NCBI GenBank assembly: GCA_013398015.1
Contig: VZRR01013406.1
Coordinates: 750,542 to 814,541 of the forward strand
Length of the DNA stretch: 64,000 nt
DNA from: Oreocharis arfaki
Taxonomy: Eukaryota; Chordata; Aves; Passeriformes; Paramythiidae
Direction: 5' to 3'
How positions within the stretch are numbered: the stretch's first letter is position 1; the number at the start of each line of letters is the position of its first letter. A program made the translations under genes and the position numbers. Of this stretch, positions 38,316 through 49,783 are shown in pieces. The notes under the pieces are model-generated. The model saw only the letters and a program-made list of their open reading frames with translations, was not told where the DNA came from and made no database searches.

Positions 38316-38863
38316 GAAAAATCTGTCCTAATAGATCTTCTTTAAAACAGGACCTCTATAGCATTGCTAAGGCTATACTTCATTAGTTGAGATTATACTT
38401 TAAAAAAATTTAGTCTTCAGGAGGTTTTGTTCTATTTAAATATAGAGATTTTAGCCTAACTGATGGATGAAAGCAGAAAACTGATTGAGCTGGAGAAAGA
38501 GGATGAAAAGAAATCAGTATTTCCTAGACAGGACATAACTTGCTTAATTCCAGTCAGCCTAAGGATTACTATAAATTCTATTTTTTTTCTTAATTTTTTT
38601 TGCTAATATGTCTTAAGGTGTGTTAACTCCATTCTAGAAACTAATTTTTAAAAAATAAGATACATTTGTACCTTTATGGGAGTTAAAGACAAAATTGCAA
38701 GACTCTATTACAGAATAAGCTAAAATCTAAAAGCTGTGAATCTTGGCACATCATTTTGGCATGAACACTGTCTTTAGTATACAAAACCACAGGTGTATAT
38801 TCAATGATAAAGTCATTGATAGTGCACATTGATATGATAGCAAATAACTACATTATATTGTGA

Positions 38864-39182
38864 TGTGTTGACCCCAGCCAGCAACTAGACATCCCCACAG
38901 CCACTTTATCATGACTCCATTTGCTGCAGCAGGACAGGGGAGAGGACAGGATGAGAGAAAGCAGAAAAAAAGATGGTGAGTGGATTTTCAAAGACAAAAC
39001 CCCTCCCACAGGCAGACTGCTGCCCAGTCAGTCTCTGAGAGAAGAAGATACTGGAAGACAAAACCCCAACCCTCTTTACGGTGATTTATTGCTGGATGTG
39101 ATGTTATGTGGTATGGAATACACCTCTGGACAATTTGTTCCCCACCCATCTTCTTTCCCTTCCCCCGTCCTACTGTGAGTGA
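38864..39182 (-). mobile_element. ERVL-type LTR fragment, reverse orientation
   Basis: The plus strand opens with TGTGTTGACCCCAGCCAGC (38864-38882), the complement of an avian LTR 3' end. ACAGCCACTT and CATGACTCC follow. Further in, ATGTTATGTGGTATGGAATA (39101-39120) matches wording I know from a widespread bird ERVL-like LTR. The other end is not recognisable, so I place the limit near 39182, though diverged LTR sequence could continue. No internal retroviral sequence is evident. This appears to be a different subfamily from the LTRs at 21.3 and 48.9 kb. Confidence 0.65.
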
Positions 39183-41039
39183 GCTTTGCAATTTCTCTGT
39201 GTTCCTTTTCTCTCGTCTTTAGGCCCACACATGAACACCCTGATCTGCTCCTGTTAGGATTGAGGAAAAACATACAACTGGTTTACTCTCTCTTTATCAA
39301 CCCTCCCTAAGGCATGCCCCAGGAGCATATGGTGGAGCATCTGGAGTTCTCTCTCTGACTCTTCTCCTTGGCAGTCCATGGTACTCAAACAGGTGAAGAC
39401 ATTAGCTTTCTCAGTGGCAGTGTTATTATAGGGTTTGGGGTGGTTTTCCTCTTTTCCCTGAATATGTGGTTTTTGGAATATGCTTGCTCTTTGTTTGCTG
39501 GAAAATCCACTACTGCTGTGAATAAAACTTAGTACACCACTAGAAACACTGGGCTTCCTCATTTCTGCATGGAGTCAGGATTTTTAATTAAGGCCAGTAT
39601 ATGCATTTCTCTGTGAAGTGCAACCTTTTGCGTCCAGGAGGTTCACTAGCAAAGACTGCAGCACTGCTATTTGCATGGTATCAGTGGGAGGCTGTCATTC
39701 ACAGCTGTGTTCACGCTGGTAGGCATTCAAAATCACACGCGTAAGTACCTTACGTCCTCTCTCTGATTTTCTGATAGCATTCTGTCTTACTCTTACCCGT
39801 AATCTTACAGACATAAGTACATCTGCAAAGAGTCTGCAAAAGTGGCTGTGAGTTTTCTCCCATCTCTAGGTACGTTCTGAATCATTCAGTCTCCTGCTTT
39901 CTAAAAACATATTTTTGCTGCGTCATAATCATTACCTTTCATAGTGATACAATGCTCTACAATTTTTCCTTGCCCTCTGTGGGAATTAACAGCAGGTCAG
40001 AAAGCCTGTCTGAGTCTGACTCTGACATTGGTCTCAGCACAGTCCATTTCTACCTGTGAGAAATCTAGTCGAGAGAAGCAAGAAATTCAAAACAATAGAG
40101 GGAGTAAACAGCAACAAAGCTGCAGCTGGGGTTTTGTTTAGATTCTTGAAATGTCTATGTTGTAGATAACTAGTAATAGTATGGTGTAGTTAAAATAGCC
40201 AATGAATCTACTGTAGTAGTTGAACAACCAATAGACAATTAACACGAGTGATAAACATACAGAAGTGTATATCTATGAGACTGGCTCTTGGAATAAATGC
40301 TTTCTGACTGCACTTTATGTTAGAATTAGTGTGTGTTGCGTGTCTGCGCCAACTGCGACAGCCCTCCCTTCCTGAGTAATTCTCATGAATCAGGACAGAA
40401 AGCATACATGCTGTTGGGGTTTACTCATCCCAGACAAGTATTCTTAACTAATATACTCTGTTGGGACTTTAAAATTCTGCTTAGACATATTTGAGATGCT
40501 TCCACTTGCTTTACAGACAATTAACAATACTCCAAATCTTTTTGTCAGTCATTCCTATTGAAATAGCAGACACATCTCTGAAGTGATGGGAATATTACTT
40601 TCCCAAATTGAACTTACAAATGTAAATTCACATACCTCAACAGAAATTCAATTCTTCCATCCGGCAGTGCTGTATTTTCTGAATGCTTGATGACTATCTC
40701 CTTTCATTGCTATATAACTTCTATAGCAAAAATAAAACACAAACCCAAGTTACCAACAAGATTATTTTGTTACCCAATTCCTCAGTCTTGACCACCAAAC
40801 CCCTCTGAAAAAAATAAAAAGGAAAAAAGAGAAAAAGACCTTGCAAACTTGCAAGTTAATCCATAGATATTAGGGCTTTGGGTCCTCCTCACTCACTATA
40901 GTCTACAAAAGCCTTATACCTCTGTACACCTGAAAATATTGCAGACAGCCACAGATCTTTATACGCTCAGCCACAGATCTTTATACTTTAACAAAGCAAA
41001 TAGCTAACTTTGGTGTATTCACATCAAAAGAATATAAAG
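39183..41039. other. Unique non-coding DNA with one short duplication
   Basis: No gene is seen. A 19-base direct repeat (CAGCCACAGATCTTTATAC) lies at 40946-40964 and 40968-40986. The sequence at 39270-39560 is somewhat less AT-rich and could be further LTR or ERV relic, but I cannot identify it. Confidence 0.45.
40946..40986. repeat. Two-copy tandem duplication, 19-base unit
   Basis: CAGCCACAGATCTTTATAC is present twice with a 22-base period. The copies are identical. Confidence 0.92.
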
Positions 41040-41450
41040 TGTACTAGACCAGACAGAGGTCTGTCTGGCTTGATATTCTGTCTCAAATACTGGTTACAAG
41101 CAGACACTTAAAACAGAAAAGAGCCAGAACCAGTGAAGGGCATTTCTCATTTAGATGTATGCCCTGCCAAATATTTTCTGTATGATGTACTTACACAGTA
41201 GGATGTATATTTAGTACTTCTATGAAACACAGGGTATCAGTTCATATTTAATATCCTTAAATGGCTTTATCTATCATGCTTTTGTCCAGTAATTTCTGGG
41301 TCTAAATATCCTATAGCTATCCATAACAGTCTCTGGCAATGAGCTCTACAGCTCTACCACCCACTCTGTGAAGAACCATCTCCTCTGTTTTGTCTAACTC
41401 ATCCTAGTTCTGTTTCATTACCCAAATCTCTACTTATTTTAAGGAGTCTA
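41040..41450 (-). mobile_element. Old, diverged CR1-type LINE 3' fragment
   Basis: The plus strand reads CTAGACCAGACAGAGGTCTG (41044-41063), GGCTTGATATTCTGTCT, and later TCTCTGGCAATGAGCTCTAC (41331-41350), with TGTGAAGAACCATCTCCTCT (41368-41387). This order matches the complement of an ancient CR1 lineage found in birds, crocodiles and turtles, in which a fragment of this wording is the 3' end. Divergence is much higher than for the other CR1 copies here, and the middle part is hard to align, so the limits are approximate. No coding capacity. Confidence 0.65.
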
Positions 41451-43539
41451 AACTAAGATTTTCATTGTTTTGCTAGGTACGTGCAGTTAGGGTCCTTCAT
41501 TATTATCCATTATCTCATCTGATGCTGAGAATCCATTGATTTAACCACTGTTGGTGAAATTGTTTTGTGAGGAATAGATGCAAATGAAATTATGATGAAC
41601 TGTTCCATTTCTGAGCCCAAGATTCATGCCCCATGCTATGGTACCTGCATTGCTTGAGAGCAAGCACCAGCAGCTGGGAATGCCGGGAAGACAAAAACGA
41701 AACCTCAGCACTTTGTCTCCAGATGAATCATAGATGTCCAACATTTCCTGAGCCTTATATCACATATCTATTGTTTAGATGTGCAGTGTAAAAACATGCA
41801 GTTCCCGCACACCACTCACAGTCACATAAACAGCTTTCAGGGCACAGCTAATGATATGAACTACTTTTGTCCAACTGTATCTTAATGTGACATCAAATAA
41901 ATGGGAATCCTGGGTTAATCTACGCAACAAGAATTGCAAATATATAAAACTGAGTTCCTTCAGGAAGAAATTTCTGAAAACATAAGTAACAGTCCAAACT
42001 GCTGAATAAACACAGGCATCATCAAATCTGTATCAGAGCTTTTTCAAAGGAATGAAAATAAATATTTTATAAAATGCATCCAGAGGATATGCTGCATCTA
42101 CAAAAATCCAGCTCAGGTTTGGGGACATAAAAATTTATTGCAGCAAAGGCCTTACTCCCTTAGAAAATAAAGCCTAAAAACTGTCCTGCTACAATGAAAC
42201 AATGCATTATTTGTCCCTAATGCATTCATCATAAAATAAACCTACTCAGCTTTGAGAATATAGCTGCGTAATTAGCAATGAAAGAAATACATTTCAAGTT
42301 CTGACTGCTACAAGCCCAAGAACACTATAAATGAAATATTTTAATATCTTTCTATGTTGATCCCAAAATACTGTAATGTATAAAAAATAACTGTATCTAT
42401 CTTTCTAGAAGTGAAGCTTTCATTATTTCCTTCAGTTATCAACTATAACAACTTTGCAGACTATGTTGCTCCCCTCTAACAAACAGCAGGTTTTACTATT
42501 CCTTTAAAGTTGACCCTTTCAGAGAATAAGGCTATCAAAATTGAGTTTACCAGTAATATAGCTAACCTACAATGAGTCAAATTCCAGCTCGAAGTACAAG
42601 ATGTCTTCTGATATCAACTCCCCCAAAAGAGAAATAATTAGAAATTAGTCAAGATATTCTGAAATCAGACTACACTTATAAACAAATTTATTTCCCTTCT
42701 TCTTCATAGCCATATAAAAAATTCAGTAGAAAAACATCAGCTAGATCTATGTTTGTCCATAATAAAAATACTTCTTACAAATGTACTACCAGATATTTTT
42801 TGGCTAGTCAGTGAAAGAATAAAGACATTGACAAAAAGACCCTTGTGAAGGCTGTAAAATAGAGAAACATAATTCTGTCTGTAAAAGTACTTTTATATTG
42901 ATGCTTGAATTGGAATTACTTTGGAGGATATTTCAGAGACATATCACTGTCTACTTGCCCTATTCTCCTAGTATGCTTGCATTCTTGGCCAGAGTTAGAG
43001 ATACAGTGACAGGGTTTGGTCTGACACAGACAGCCATTCTTGGAGCATCCTTCTGAAATTCTTCAATTCGTCGGTACCCCACACTGGAACAATTACAAAG
43101 TTTAATACAATAACTTCAAAAATACTGAGCTTATTCTCAATCAAAAAAATCCTTTCCATCTTATGATAAGAAATGTCTTCTTTTGGAACTTCCTTCTGGC
43201 ACAAGAACCTGGAGAGTATCTGCTTCATACTTGATATTCTTCTAGATCTTGATGTCTTCTGACCTGAGATTAGTTTGAAAGGAAAGCAAGTAGATATCTT
43301 CCTCTTTCCTCTCTATTTCATCTCAGACTAAGCTTATTTTTTCAAAGAATTTTTTGTTTTATAATAAGAGATGATAACATGGTAAGAAGGAATGAGATCC
43401 AAGTCTCTTCACTGCTGAATGAATGAGGGAAAAAAAGAGGCAAAAAGGGAATCTGAACCTGAGAATACCTCAGGGGAAATTACTGAACTTACTTTCTTGT
43501 CTTAATGAATTCATTTTTTCTTCCATCCTAAACTTATGA
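41451..43539. other. Unique AT-rich non-coding DNA
   Basis: No gene or mobile element is recognised. Confidence 0.5.
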
Positions 43540-43940
43540 AGCTGTTTATGCCAGAACTGGCACAGGCATCCCTGAACAGAGCTTCAGATGTCAGCCTCTT
43601 TCTTGCCCATTTGGGACGTCCCTTTTCCCAAAAGCTTCAGGCTTTTGACACATATGTCATGTAAGAGCTTAAACAGCAAATCCCTCCTCCAGCCCTGAAA
43701 AGACTGGAAAAGGTCGACTTATGACATACTTGGTGGGACAGGAGGAAATAACTCAGACCTCTTCTTTCTTAGCCGTCTTCTTTGAGAGCATTGGAGGAGT
43801 CCTCCGTCTTTTTCTTCCCGCCCTTTGAACCTTTGCCATGGGGATCCTCTTGGAGCTGGGCACTTGTTCCTTTTTTCTTTATTAAATCTTTTCCTCTGTG
43901 AACTAATATATACTTTTCCCAGTCATTCTTTTGTACCTTT
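43540..43940 (+). mobile_element. Possible LTR remnant, unassigned
   Basis: The segment begins TGTTTATGCCAGAACTGG and is less AT-rich than its flanks. It contains GAGAGCATTGGAGGAGTCCTC near 43781-43801 and CTTTGCCATGGGGATCCTCT near 43830. It then passes into a T-rich stretch with ATTAAATC and CTAATATATACT, which could be a poly(A) or TATA-like region. The layout suggests an LTR, but I cannot match it to a family and see no clear 3' boundary or target duplication. It may equally be unique sequence. Confidence 0.28.
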
Positions 43941-46589
43941 CAGGAGAATGAGAGAGACATTCTCTACAGAAACAAGAGATCTTCTTTTTCCCTTTGTATT
44001 TTTCAGACAGAAGACGAAGAGGTAGAAATGACAGAAATACACACATGCAGCAATCATTACTCTCTGTGTCTTTGTACACACAGACACACACACAGAGGTT
44101 ATCTCTATGCTGAGATTATTTAAAACACCCCAATTTGTCTACACCAATGAAAAATTAATCTTCCTCCCATTCATTACTTCATAATTGAGTGCAAACTGCT
44201 AGGAAATCGTAATTGAATCATAATAACAATAAAATCAGAATAACAATTACGATATTATATCTTTGAGACAATTTGAACACTCTCACACAAATTATACCTT
44301 ACACCTGGTAATGCATTTCAGGATGTCCTGTGGTGCTTTCTTCTGCGAGGAACCTGCAATGAGGGGCAGGAAGGGCAAGAAAACTGGTACTGTTTACTGC
44401 AGGCAGTCAAGTGCAAACCCTTCTCTTTCCTCAGCAGCGTGTTTGACAGCGTCCCTGTCAGTGTTGGGGGAGCCATGTTTGAAATTTGTATTGACCATTC
44501 TGATGGTGCTTGCTAATTTATTTCAATAGCATCTGAGAGAACACGCTCAAGAGAAACATTTTTTTTCAGACAACTTCAAAGAAAAAATTTGACAAGGTAC
44601 TATTGAGGAGTAGCAATTTTTACAAGAAATGCTAAAATCAGTTCTTCCATCTCTGTCCTTTTCAATTTTCCTCAAGCCAAAGCATGTAACTAGAAAGATG
44701 GCAGTTTAAAAATAGGCCAACATATGGAAAATCTCATTTACTGAAACTGAGTGCATGCACTACTTGATCAATGGGAAGCTGTGTAAGAAGACAAAAGTAT
44801 AGTGGGGACAAGTATAGACTGTCTATTTTCCTCTGTAAATGATGGAAAAAATGGACATCTAAAAATGAATCCACTTAACCTAGAAGAATGAGCATCAGCC
44901 TCTAACTCTATTCACTTCATCTAGAAATATCAATTTTCAGAACAGAATCTAAACAACCAAAGGTATCTAAAAGAATAACAAAGGTGTCCTCAAAAGCCAT
45001 AAACCATGTACCTGATTCTAAGTGTTGTGCAGTGTTGCATGAAAGATTCCAGTTCAAGTGCCCTGAGCACATCTTAGGTTTTCGTTTTAATGAAAATTGT
45101 GGGTTATTTAAGATGTGGAGGAGAAAAATCATTCCCACTTAGTGCAGAATTCTTCATTTATTTGTTATATACAGAATAAATTAAAAAACCATACTAAGGA
45201 TCTCCCAACTACCTTCAAACACACAATTTTTTATAATGTTGTTTCAATTTTTCCCTTTTGCAAACTTGAGAGCCTGATTTGTGCTGGTATCATTACAAAA
45301 CAACTGTGGCAAGACAGTAAAGAAGTTCTGTTTTCTTAAATAAACCAGTTACAGAAAGACATAGAGAAATAAAATCTGTAGCTGCACATAGATACAGCTA
45401 ATAGCTTCAGATGGGAAAAATCTTGACAGTCTCTGAGCAACCAGCTCCCACTCAGGGATCCACACTGCTTCCTCACCAGCAAGCATTCAGCAGAGATATT
45501 CCACAGGTATCAGAGTGATGTCATACAATTTCACCCAGTCATTGCAGAACAGCTGTCTCTAGAACAATCTAGCATAATCTTTTCATTCTACATAGTAATA
45601 AAAATTAATAGTGAAAAAAACCCCAACCCAAAGCAAAATAAACAGACAAACAAACCCCCAACCACTGTAGAAATGCCATGCACTTGAAAGTAACTTTAAT
45701 CTGATTATTTTTCAGCATATAATTCTGCAATATATTTTTGCAGAAAAGGAATCTTCATCTCTGAATTAACTTTATCACTTTTTAACGGTTACTTTTGATA
45801 GCTGTTCCTTGTAGAAAATATGTTACTATCTCAAAAGATGTCTTTTACCTTTAATAAACATTGATAACTCAGTTAAGTAACTTTTAACAAAATGATTGCT
45901 TTGAAATGAAATAACTTATTTTCTGGCAATGGTTTTACATATTCCTTTAAAATTTATTTGAAAATATTTGAAAAATTACTTTGAAAAAATTTCAGGGGAG
46001 TCTTTATCACTTATCTTGTCTCTTCCAAAAGAGATTCATAAGCAAGTTAGAACTGATCTGAAACAGTATTACCAAGTCAGAAGTTTTCTGGTTCAGCTTC
46101 AAATTAAACATGTATCACAGAAGTCTAGACAACCCCGGGACAAACAAAGTATTTTAAGCCTTAAACCTGCATCCCTGCCTGTTTCCATTGCCTCAGACAA
46201 AACCTGAAGTTGTTACTGCAACAATCTCTTAACTCTCCAAATCTGAAACCAGACTCAAGGCCACGTACCAAAGGAAATATACAAGTAAATACATTAGTTT
46301 TCCCACATACCAGATCAAGATAAAAATATTTTAACAAAAAGAGGATCATTTATCCCTCTTAAGAGCTTTTTCATCTTAGTTCTTGTAATGTCCTGTCCTT
46401 CTTGGTGAGTTCAGGGGAAGCTAGTTTCATGTACTCTGGACAGCGTGCAGGAGAAACAACAAAATTCTTAGGAGTTTCAACAATAAAAGTTTTACTTACA
46501 AACTTCAGGGCATTGAAGTAGAACAATCTACTTGGCTAATTTTCTAACAACTGCCAGACAAAGTAAGGCCCTTCACAAATTTTAACGTA
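43941..46589. other. Unique AT-rich non-coding DNA
   Basis: An A/C-rich tract at 45612-45664 is listed separately, and a short CA stretch occurs near 44078-44094. Open frames are short. No gene is recognised. Confidence 0.5.
45612..45664. repeat. A/C-rich low-complexity tract
   Basis: Runs of A alternate with two to five C over about 50 bases. It is the complement-strand counterpart of the T/G-rich tracts found elsewhere in this window. Confidence 0.75.
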
Positions 46590-47040
46590 GCAAACTAAAA
46601 CTTATCCAGATACAACAAGGCGCGTACGAAGGCATTGGTTGGCTTACGATATATTTTGAGAAGAAGTAGTTAGGAGAGACAAAAAGAGAAAGGAAAAGAA
46701 GAAAAAAAGGTATATAGTCACCACCCTAGGACCCAGTGGGGTCTCAGATGCTTTTAAATCCAGAGTAGCTGAGCATACCACTTGACACGTGTCACTATCC
46801 TTTTATCTGCTCTGGTCCACTGAGTCTTCCCCACAGGTGCGTGCCTGCTCTTTATTGTGTCCCACAGGACCTCCGTGGTCAGCTGGTGCTATTTTGGGGC
46901 TTACCAAGAGGTCAGTCAGCCATTTTGGGGCAGGCCATGAAGTCAGCTGCTGCCATTTCGGTGTGGACCAGTGTCTGACTAAGGCTCAAGGGGGCAGAGT
47001 GGAACAGTGCCCAAAAGTGATATCTCATGGGAAAAATCCT
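46590..47040. mobile_element. Probable repeat-derived block, perhaps an antisense LTR
   Basis: The composition changes abruptly from AT-rich to mixed GC. The block contains CCACCCTAGGACCCAGTGGG (46723-46742), CACAGGTGCGTGCCTGCTC and CCATTTTGGGGCAGGC, preceded by a purine-rich patch (46676-46710). The reverse strand has an AATAAAG site (about 46850-46856) and an ATAAAAGG TATA-like site (about 46797-46804). This plan fits an LTR in reverse orientation directly 5' of a CR1 piece. I cannot name the family or find its ends, so the call is tentative. Confidence 0.35.
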
Positions 47041-47052
47041 GTGGCTGCAGTA

Positions 47053-47435
47053 CTATGTTGGATGGTTACAGGTTCTTCATGAAAGATAGGCAGGACTGAT
47101 GAGGTGGAGAGCAAGTGTTGTACATAAAGGAGGGGCTGGACTGTGCAGCACTTGCAGTTGGGGATGGTTGAAAGTCTCTAGGTAAAGGACGGAAAAAGCT
47201 ACCAAAGTGGGCAATCAACAACCATATGAAATTTAACAAGAACAAATGCCTGATTTTTGTGTTTGGGGGACAGTGTAATGCTGCATGTATGTATAGAATG
47301 AGAACAAGAAGTTGGAGTGCAGCCTTACAGAGAAGAATCTGGTGACTGATTCTAAGTTCAATATGAATCAACAATGTGGCCTGGTCTTCAAAGTGATCAA
47401 CCAAACCCTGGGGTGCATCAAGCACAGTATAACTA
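47053..47435 (+). mobile_element. Internally deleted CR1 LINE fragment
   Basis: Two CR1 ORF2 regions are joined. The first (47053-47200) encodes a stretch like DGYRFFMKDRQD and LYIKEGLD, which belongs to the endonuclease domain. The second (about 47215-47435) encodes NNHMKFNKNKCLI, then DSKFNMNQQCG and INQTLGCIKHSI, which lies C-terminal to the catalytic FADD box. The reverse transcriptase core that should separate them is absent, so about 1 kb or more was deleted, or two copies were joined. Stops and frame changes make it inactive. The region assignment follows the known CR1 order (endonuclease then reverse transcriptase). Confidence 0.72.
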
Positions 47436-47439
47436 AACA

Positions 47440-48660
47440 ACATTCACACAGAGGGTGATGGAGATGAGAAGGAAGGGCCCACACAACTCTTTAAATTCAT
47501 CAAATGAACTGTTTACTGCTCGGAGATCTTGAGGGTGAGCTTGGGGGATGTCCACAGAGTTTGTCCTCTCCCAGCTAATGTTGGGTGCAGAGGCTGCTCT
47601 AATGTTGGGGAACTGGCCAGGCACTACTCTGACAGCCATTTGCATGATCCCATGGAAAATAGCCCCGGTGTGCCAGGGTCATGAAAGATCAGCCCTGTCA
47701 CAGGTAGGTCCACATCCAACAGTTCTTCATCTTCAGGTGGATCGGCCCCTGTGGGCTCCATGTCCTTTTATGTCGGATTGGCACTCATGGACTCGCCATT
47801 CTTTGGTGGGTTAATGTGTATGGGCCCCACACCACTCCTTCACAGGGCCCCTCACTGTTCCGTGGTGGACCCATATTCACGGACTCCACATCATCAGTCA
47901 CACAGCAATCACTCACATGGATGGTGCTTCTCCTCCATCAGTCCTCTGGCATACTAACATACCTGGGCCCCGTGTTGCTCTCCAGTAGAGTTACACCCAT
48001 TTACTGCACACCATTGGTCCCACGAGCAATCACAAATATTCTCATGCTATTTTTGGTGGTGTTCCTCCTCCTCCGATTCCACTTTCCCCTCCTGGGAAGT
48101 GGCTTTCTCCTTTGTGCTTCTCCTAGGAACTACCTCTCTGCTGTCCCATGGCCCTTGGGCATAGGGACTGTGCTCCACCTCCCCTCGTGAGCCGTGGGCT
48201 CTAGCCTTCTCCTTATGCCATGCCCTAGACAAGATGGTAGTAACAACCTGCCAGGAGGGTTGGGGTCCTCAACGACCCTCCCCTCTTACCTGGCACCCTG
48301 CAAGGCACACACCCATCTGTGCTGGACAGTGGCTGAGAGGGGTCAAAGCATCCATACATCCCACTGACAGGAAAAGGAAGCTCAGTCAGCCTGCGCAAGG
48401 TCTCTGCCAGCACCCCATGAAAGAACTGCCTATTGCTAAGTGTTGCACAGACTCTTCTTCCCTGTCCCCTGGCCCTGGCCCTGGAGTGAGAAGAGGTGCC
48501 TTTTCTTCTGCACAAAGGGAAGGGGAGGGCCTGGCATCCTTTGGGTGGCTGTGCCAGCCAGCATGTTGCAAGGATCCTGTGGGAGGCCATGGAGAGAGGG
48601 CCACAGGGAGTGTGGAGATGGTGGTGGTTCAATCTGAGGTGCTCTGTTCTTATGAAGAGC
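47440..48660. mobile_element. GC-rich repeat-like block, unassigned
   Basis: About 1.2 kb of GC-rich sequence, wedged between CR1 pieces, differs strongly from the AT-rich surroundings. It contains repeated GGGCCCC and TGGACCC words and a GTTTACTGCTCGGAGATCTTG phrase (47511-47531). The complement of that phrase ends in a near-AATAAA site, as in the end of an LTR read on the reverse strand. Overlapping open frames of 145 and 146 codons exist on opposite strands (48225-48662 and 48234-48674), but neither shows a domain, and such overlap is expected in GC-rich non-coding DNA. It is most likely an LTR or ERV relic in reverse orientation. I could not match it to a family. Confidence 0.4.
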
Positions 48661-48844
48661 AAAGCTTCTCATAACTTTATTGGTCTTTTTCTTCCCCATT
48701 CCAAGGAAGATTCTCACATATTGTTGGAAGAATCAGAAGCAGCTCCTGAACTGCAGCATTCTGGCAGCTTTTCAGGAATAAACTCTTGCCCTTCTCATCT
48801 GCCAGAAGATTGCTTAGAAGCACACAAAGAACAAGGTGACATCA

Positions 48845-48890
48845 GTGACTAGCCAACACAGCTTCATCAAGGACAAATTGTGCTGGGAAC
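48845..48890 (+). mobile_element. Short CR1 reverse transcriptase remnant
   Basis: GACTAGCCAACACAGCTTCA followed by TCAAGGACAAATTGTGCTGG matches the start of the CR1 reverse transcriptase region that encodes NQHGFTKGKSCL-like wording. It ends about 60 bases before the reverse LTR at 48947. It may be the 5' part of the CR1 copy whose tail lies at 49633, but the distance within CR1 between the two parts is large, so a deletion would be needed. Confidence 0.45.
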
Positions 48891-48946
48891 AACATAAGCC
48901 ATGCTTTGAGGAGGTGATGGTCCTAGGAGGACAGTGATAGAATGGG

Positions 48947-49632
48947 GGATTGACCCTGGCTGGATGCCAGGTACCCACCGAAATTGCTCTATCACTCCCT
49001 CTGCAACTGGGCAAGGTAGAGAAAATATAATGAAAGATTCACGAGTTGAGATGAGGGCAGGGAGAGATAATTAATTGATTAATGATTGTTACGGGCAAAG
49101 ATTGTAATGGGCAAAACAGACTCAACTTGGGGAAGTTAATTGAATATATCACCAATCAAATCAGAGTATGATAATGACAAGTGAACCAAATCTTAAAAAC
49201 ACCTTTCCCCCACCCCCTGCCCTCCTACCCAGTCTCTGTCTCCTTCCCACTGGGAGCACAGAGACATGGGGTCATTTCATCACAGTTCATTCATGTTGCT
49301 GCTCAGGGAAAGGAGTCCTTCCCCTGCTTCAGTGTTGGGTCCTTCCTATGGGAGACAGTTCTCCAAGGACTTCTTCAGCTAGACTCCTTCCCACAGGCTG
49401 CAGTACTTCATGAGCTCGAATGAGGGGCCCTTTCCACAGTCCTTCAAGGATACAAGGATACTGAAGGATACAGTCCTTCAAAAACATCCTGCTTCAGTGT
49501 GGGTTGCCTACAGGGTCACAAGTCCTGCCAGAGAAACTGCTCTAGCCTGGGCCCCTCTTTCCATGGGCCCAAAGTTCCCTGCCAGGAGCTTGCTCCAGCA
49601 TGGGCTTCCCAAGCAAGTGTTATGGCTTCAAG
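48947..49632 (-). mobile_element. ERVL-type LTR, reverse orientation, same family as 21.3 kb
   Basis: Read on the plus strand, the block opens with ATTGACCCTGGCTGGATGCC (48955-48974), the complement of the LTR 3' end. It continues with GGGCAAAACAGACTCAACTT (49109-49128) and TCCTATGGGAGACAGTTCTCC (49344-49364). The last is the complement of the phrase at 21834-21854 in the plus-strand LTR, with one difference. A GGGCAAA segment is partly duplicated (49093-49099 and 49109-49115). The 5' half is reduced, and the far end is near 49632, where a plus-strand CR1 tail starts abruptly. There is no internal retroviral sequence, so this is a solo LTR or truncated relic, more decayed than the 21.3 kb copy. 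Confidence 0.83.
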
Positions 49633-49783
49633 CTTGTCAGAGTTCAAGAAGCATTTAGACAACGCTGTAAGATGCATGGTTTAAGTTTTAGGTTGCCCTG
49701 TGTGAAGTCAGGAGTTGGACTTGATGATCTTCATAGGTCCCTTTCGACACAGGATCTTCTGTGATTCTGTTCTATGATTCTAT
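49633..49783 (+). mobile_element. CR1 LINE 3' end with terminal octamers
   Basis: The segment starts at TCAGAGTTCAAGAAGCATTT and runs through GGAGTTGGACTTGATGATCT (49713-49732) and GGTCCCTTTCGACACAGGAT. It ends in ATTCTG, TTCTATG and ATTCTATA units, the CR1 3' terminus. It directly abuts the reverse LTR, so either the LTR inserted into this CR1 or the CR1 inserted at the LTR edge. No coding capacity. Confidence 0.92.

Larger units (their letters stand above)
33853..38863. other. Unique non-coding DNA with small repeats
   Basis: It holds a palindromic repeat (35942-36022), a candidate non-coding exon (36271-36498) and a 9-base tandem repeat (38283-38315), each described separately. Otherwise it is AT-rich and featureless. 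No open frame shows a domain. Confidence 0.5.

Noticed and set aside
48225..48674. Overlapping 145- and 146-codon open frames on opposite strands
   Set aside because: They lie in the GC-rich repeat-like block, mirror each other, and show no domain, signal or compositional sign of coding. Long frames on both strands are expected in GC-rich DNA.
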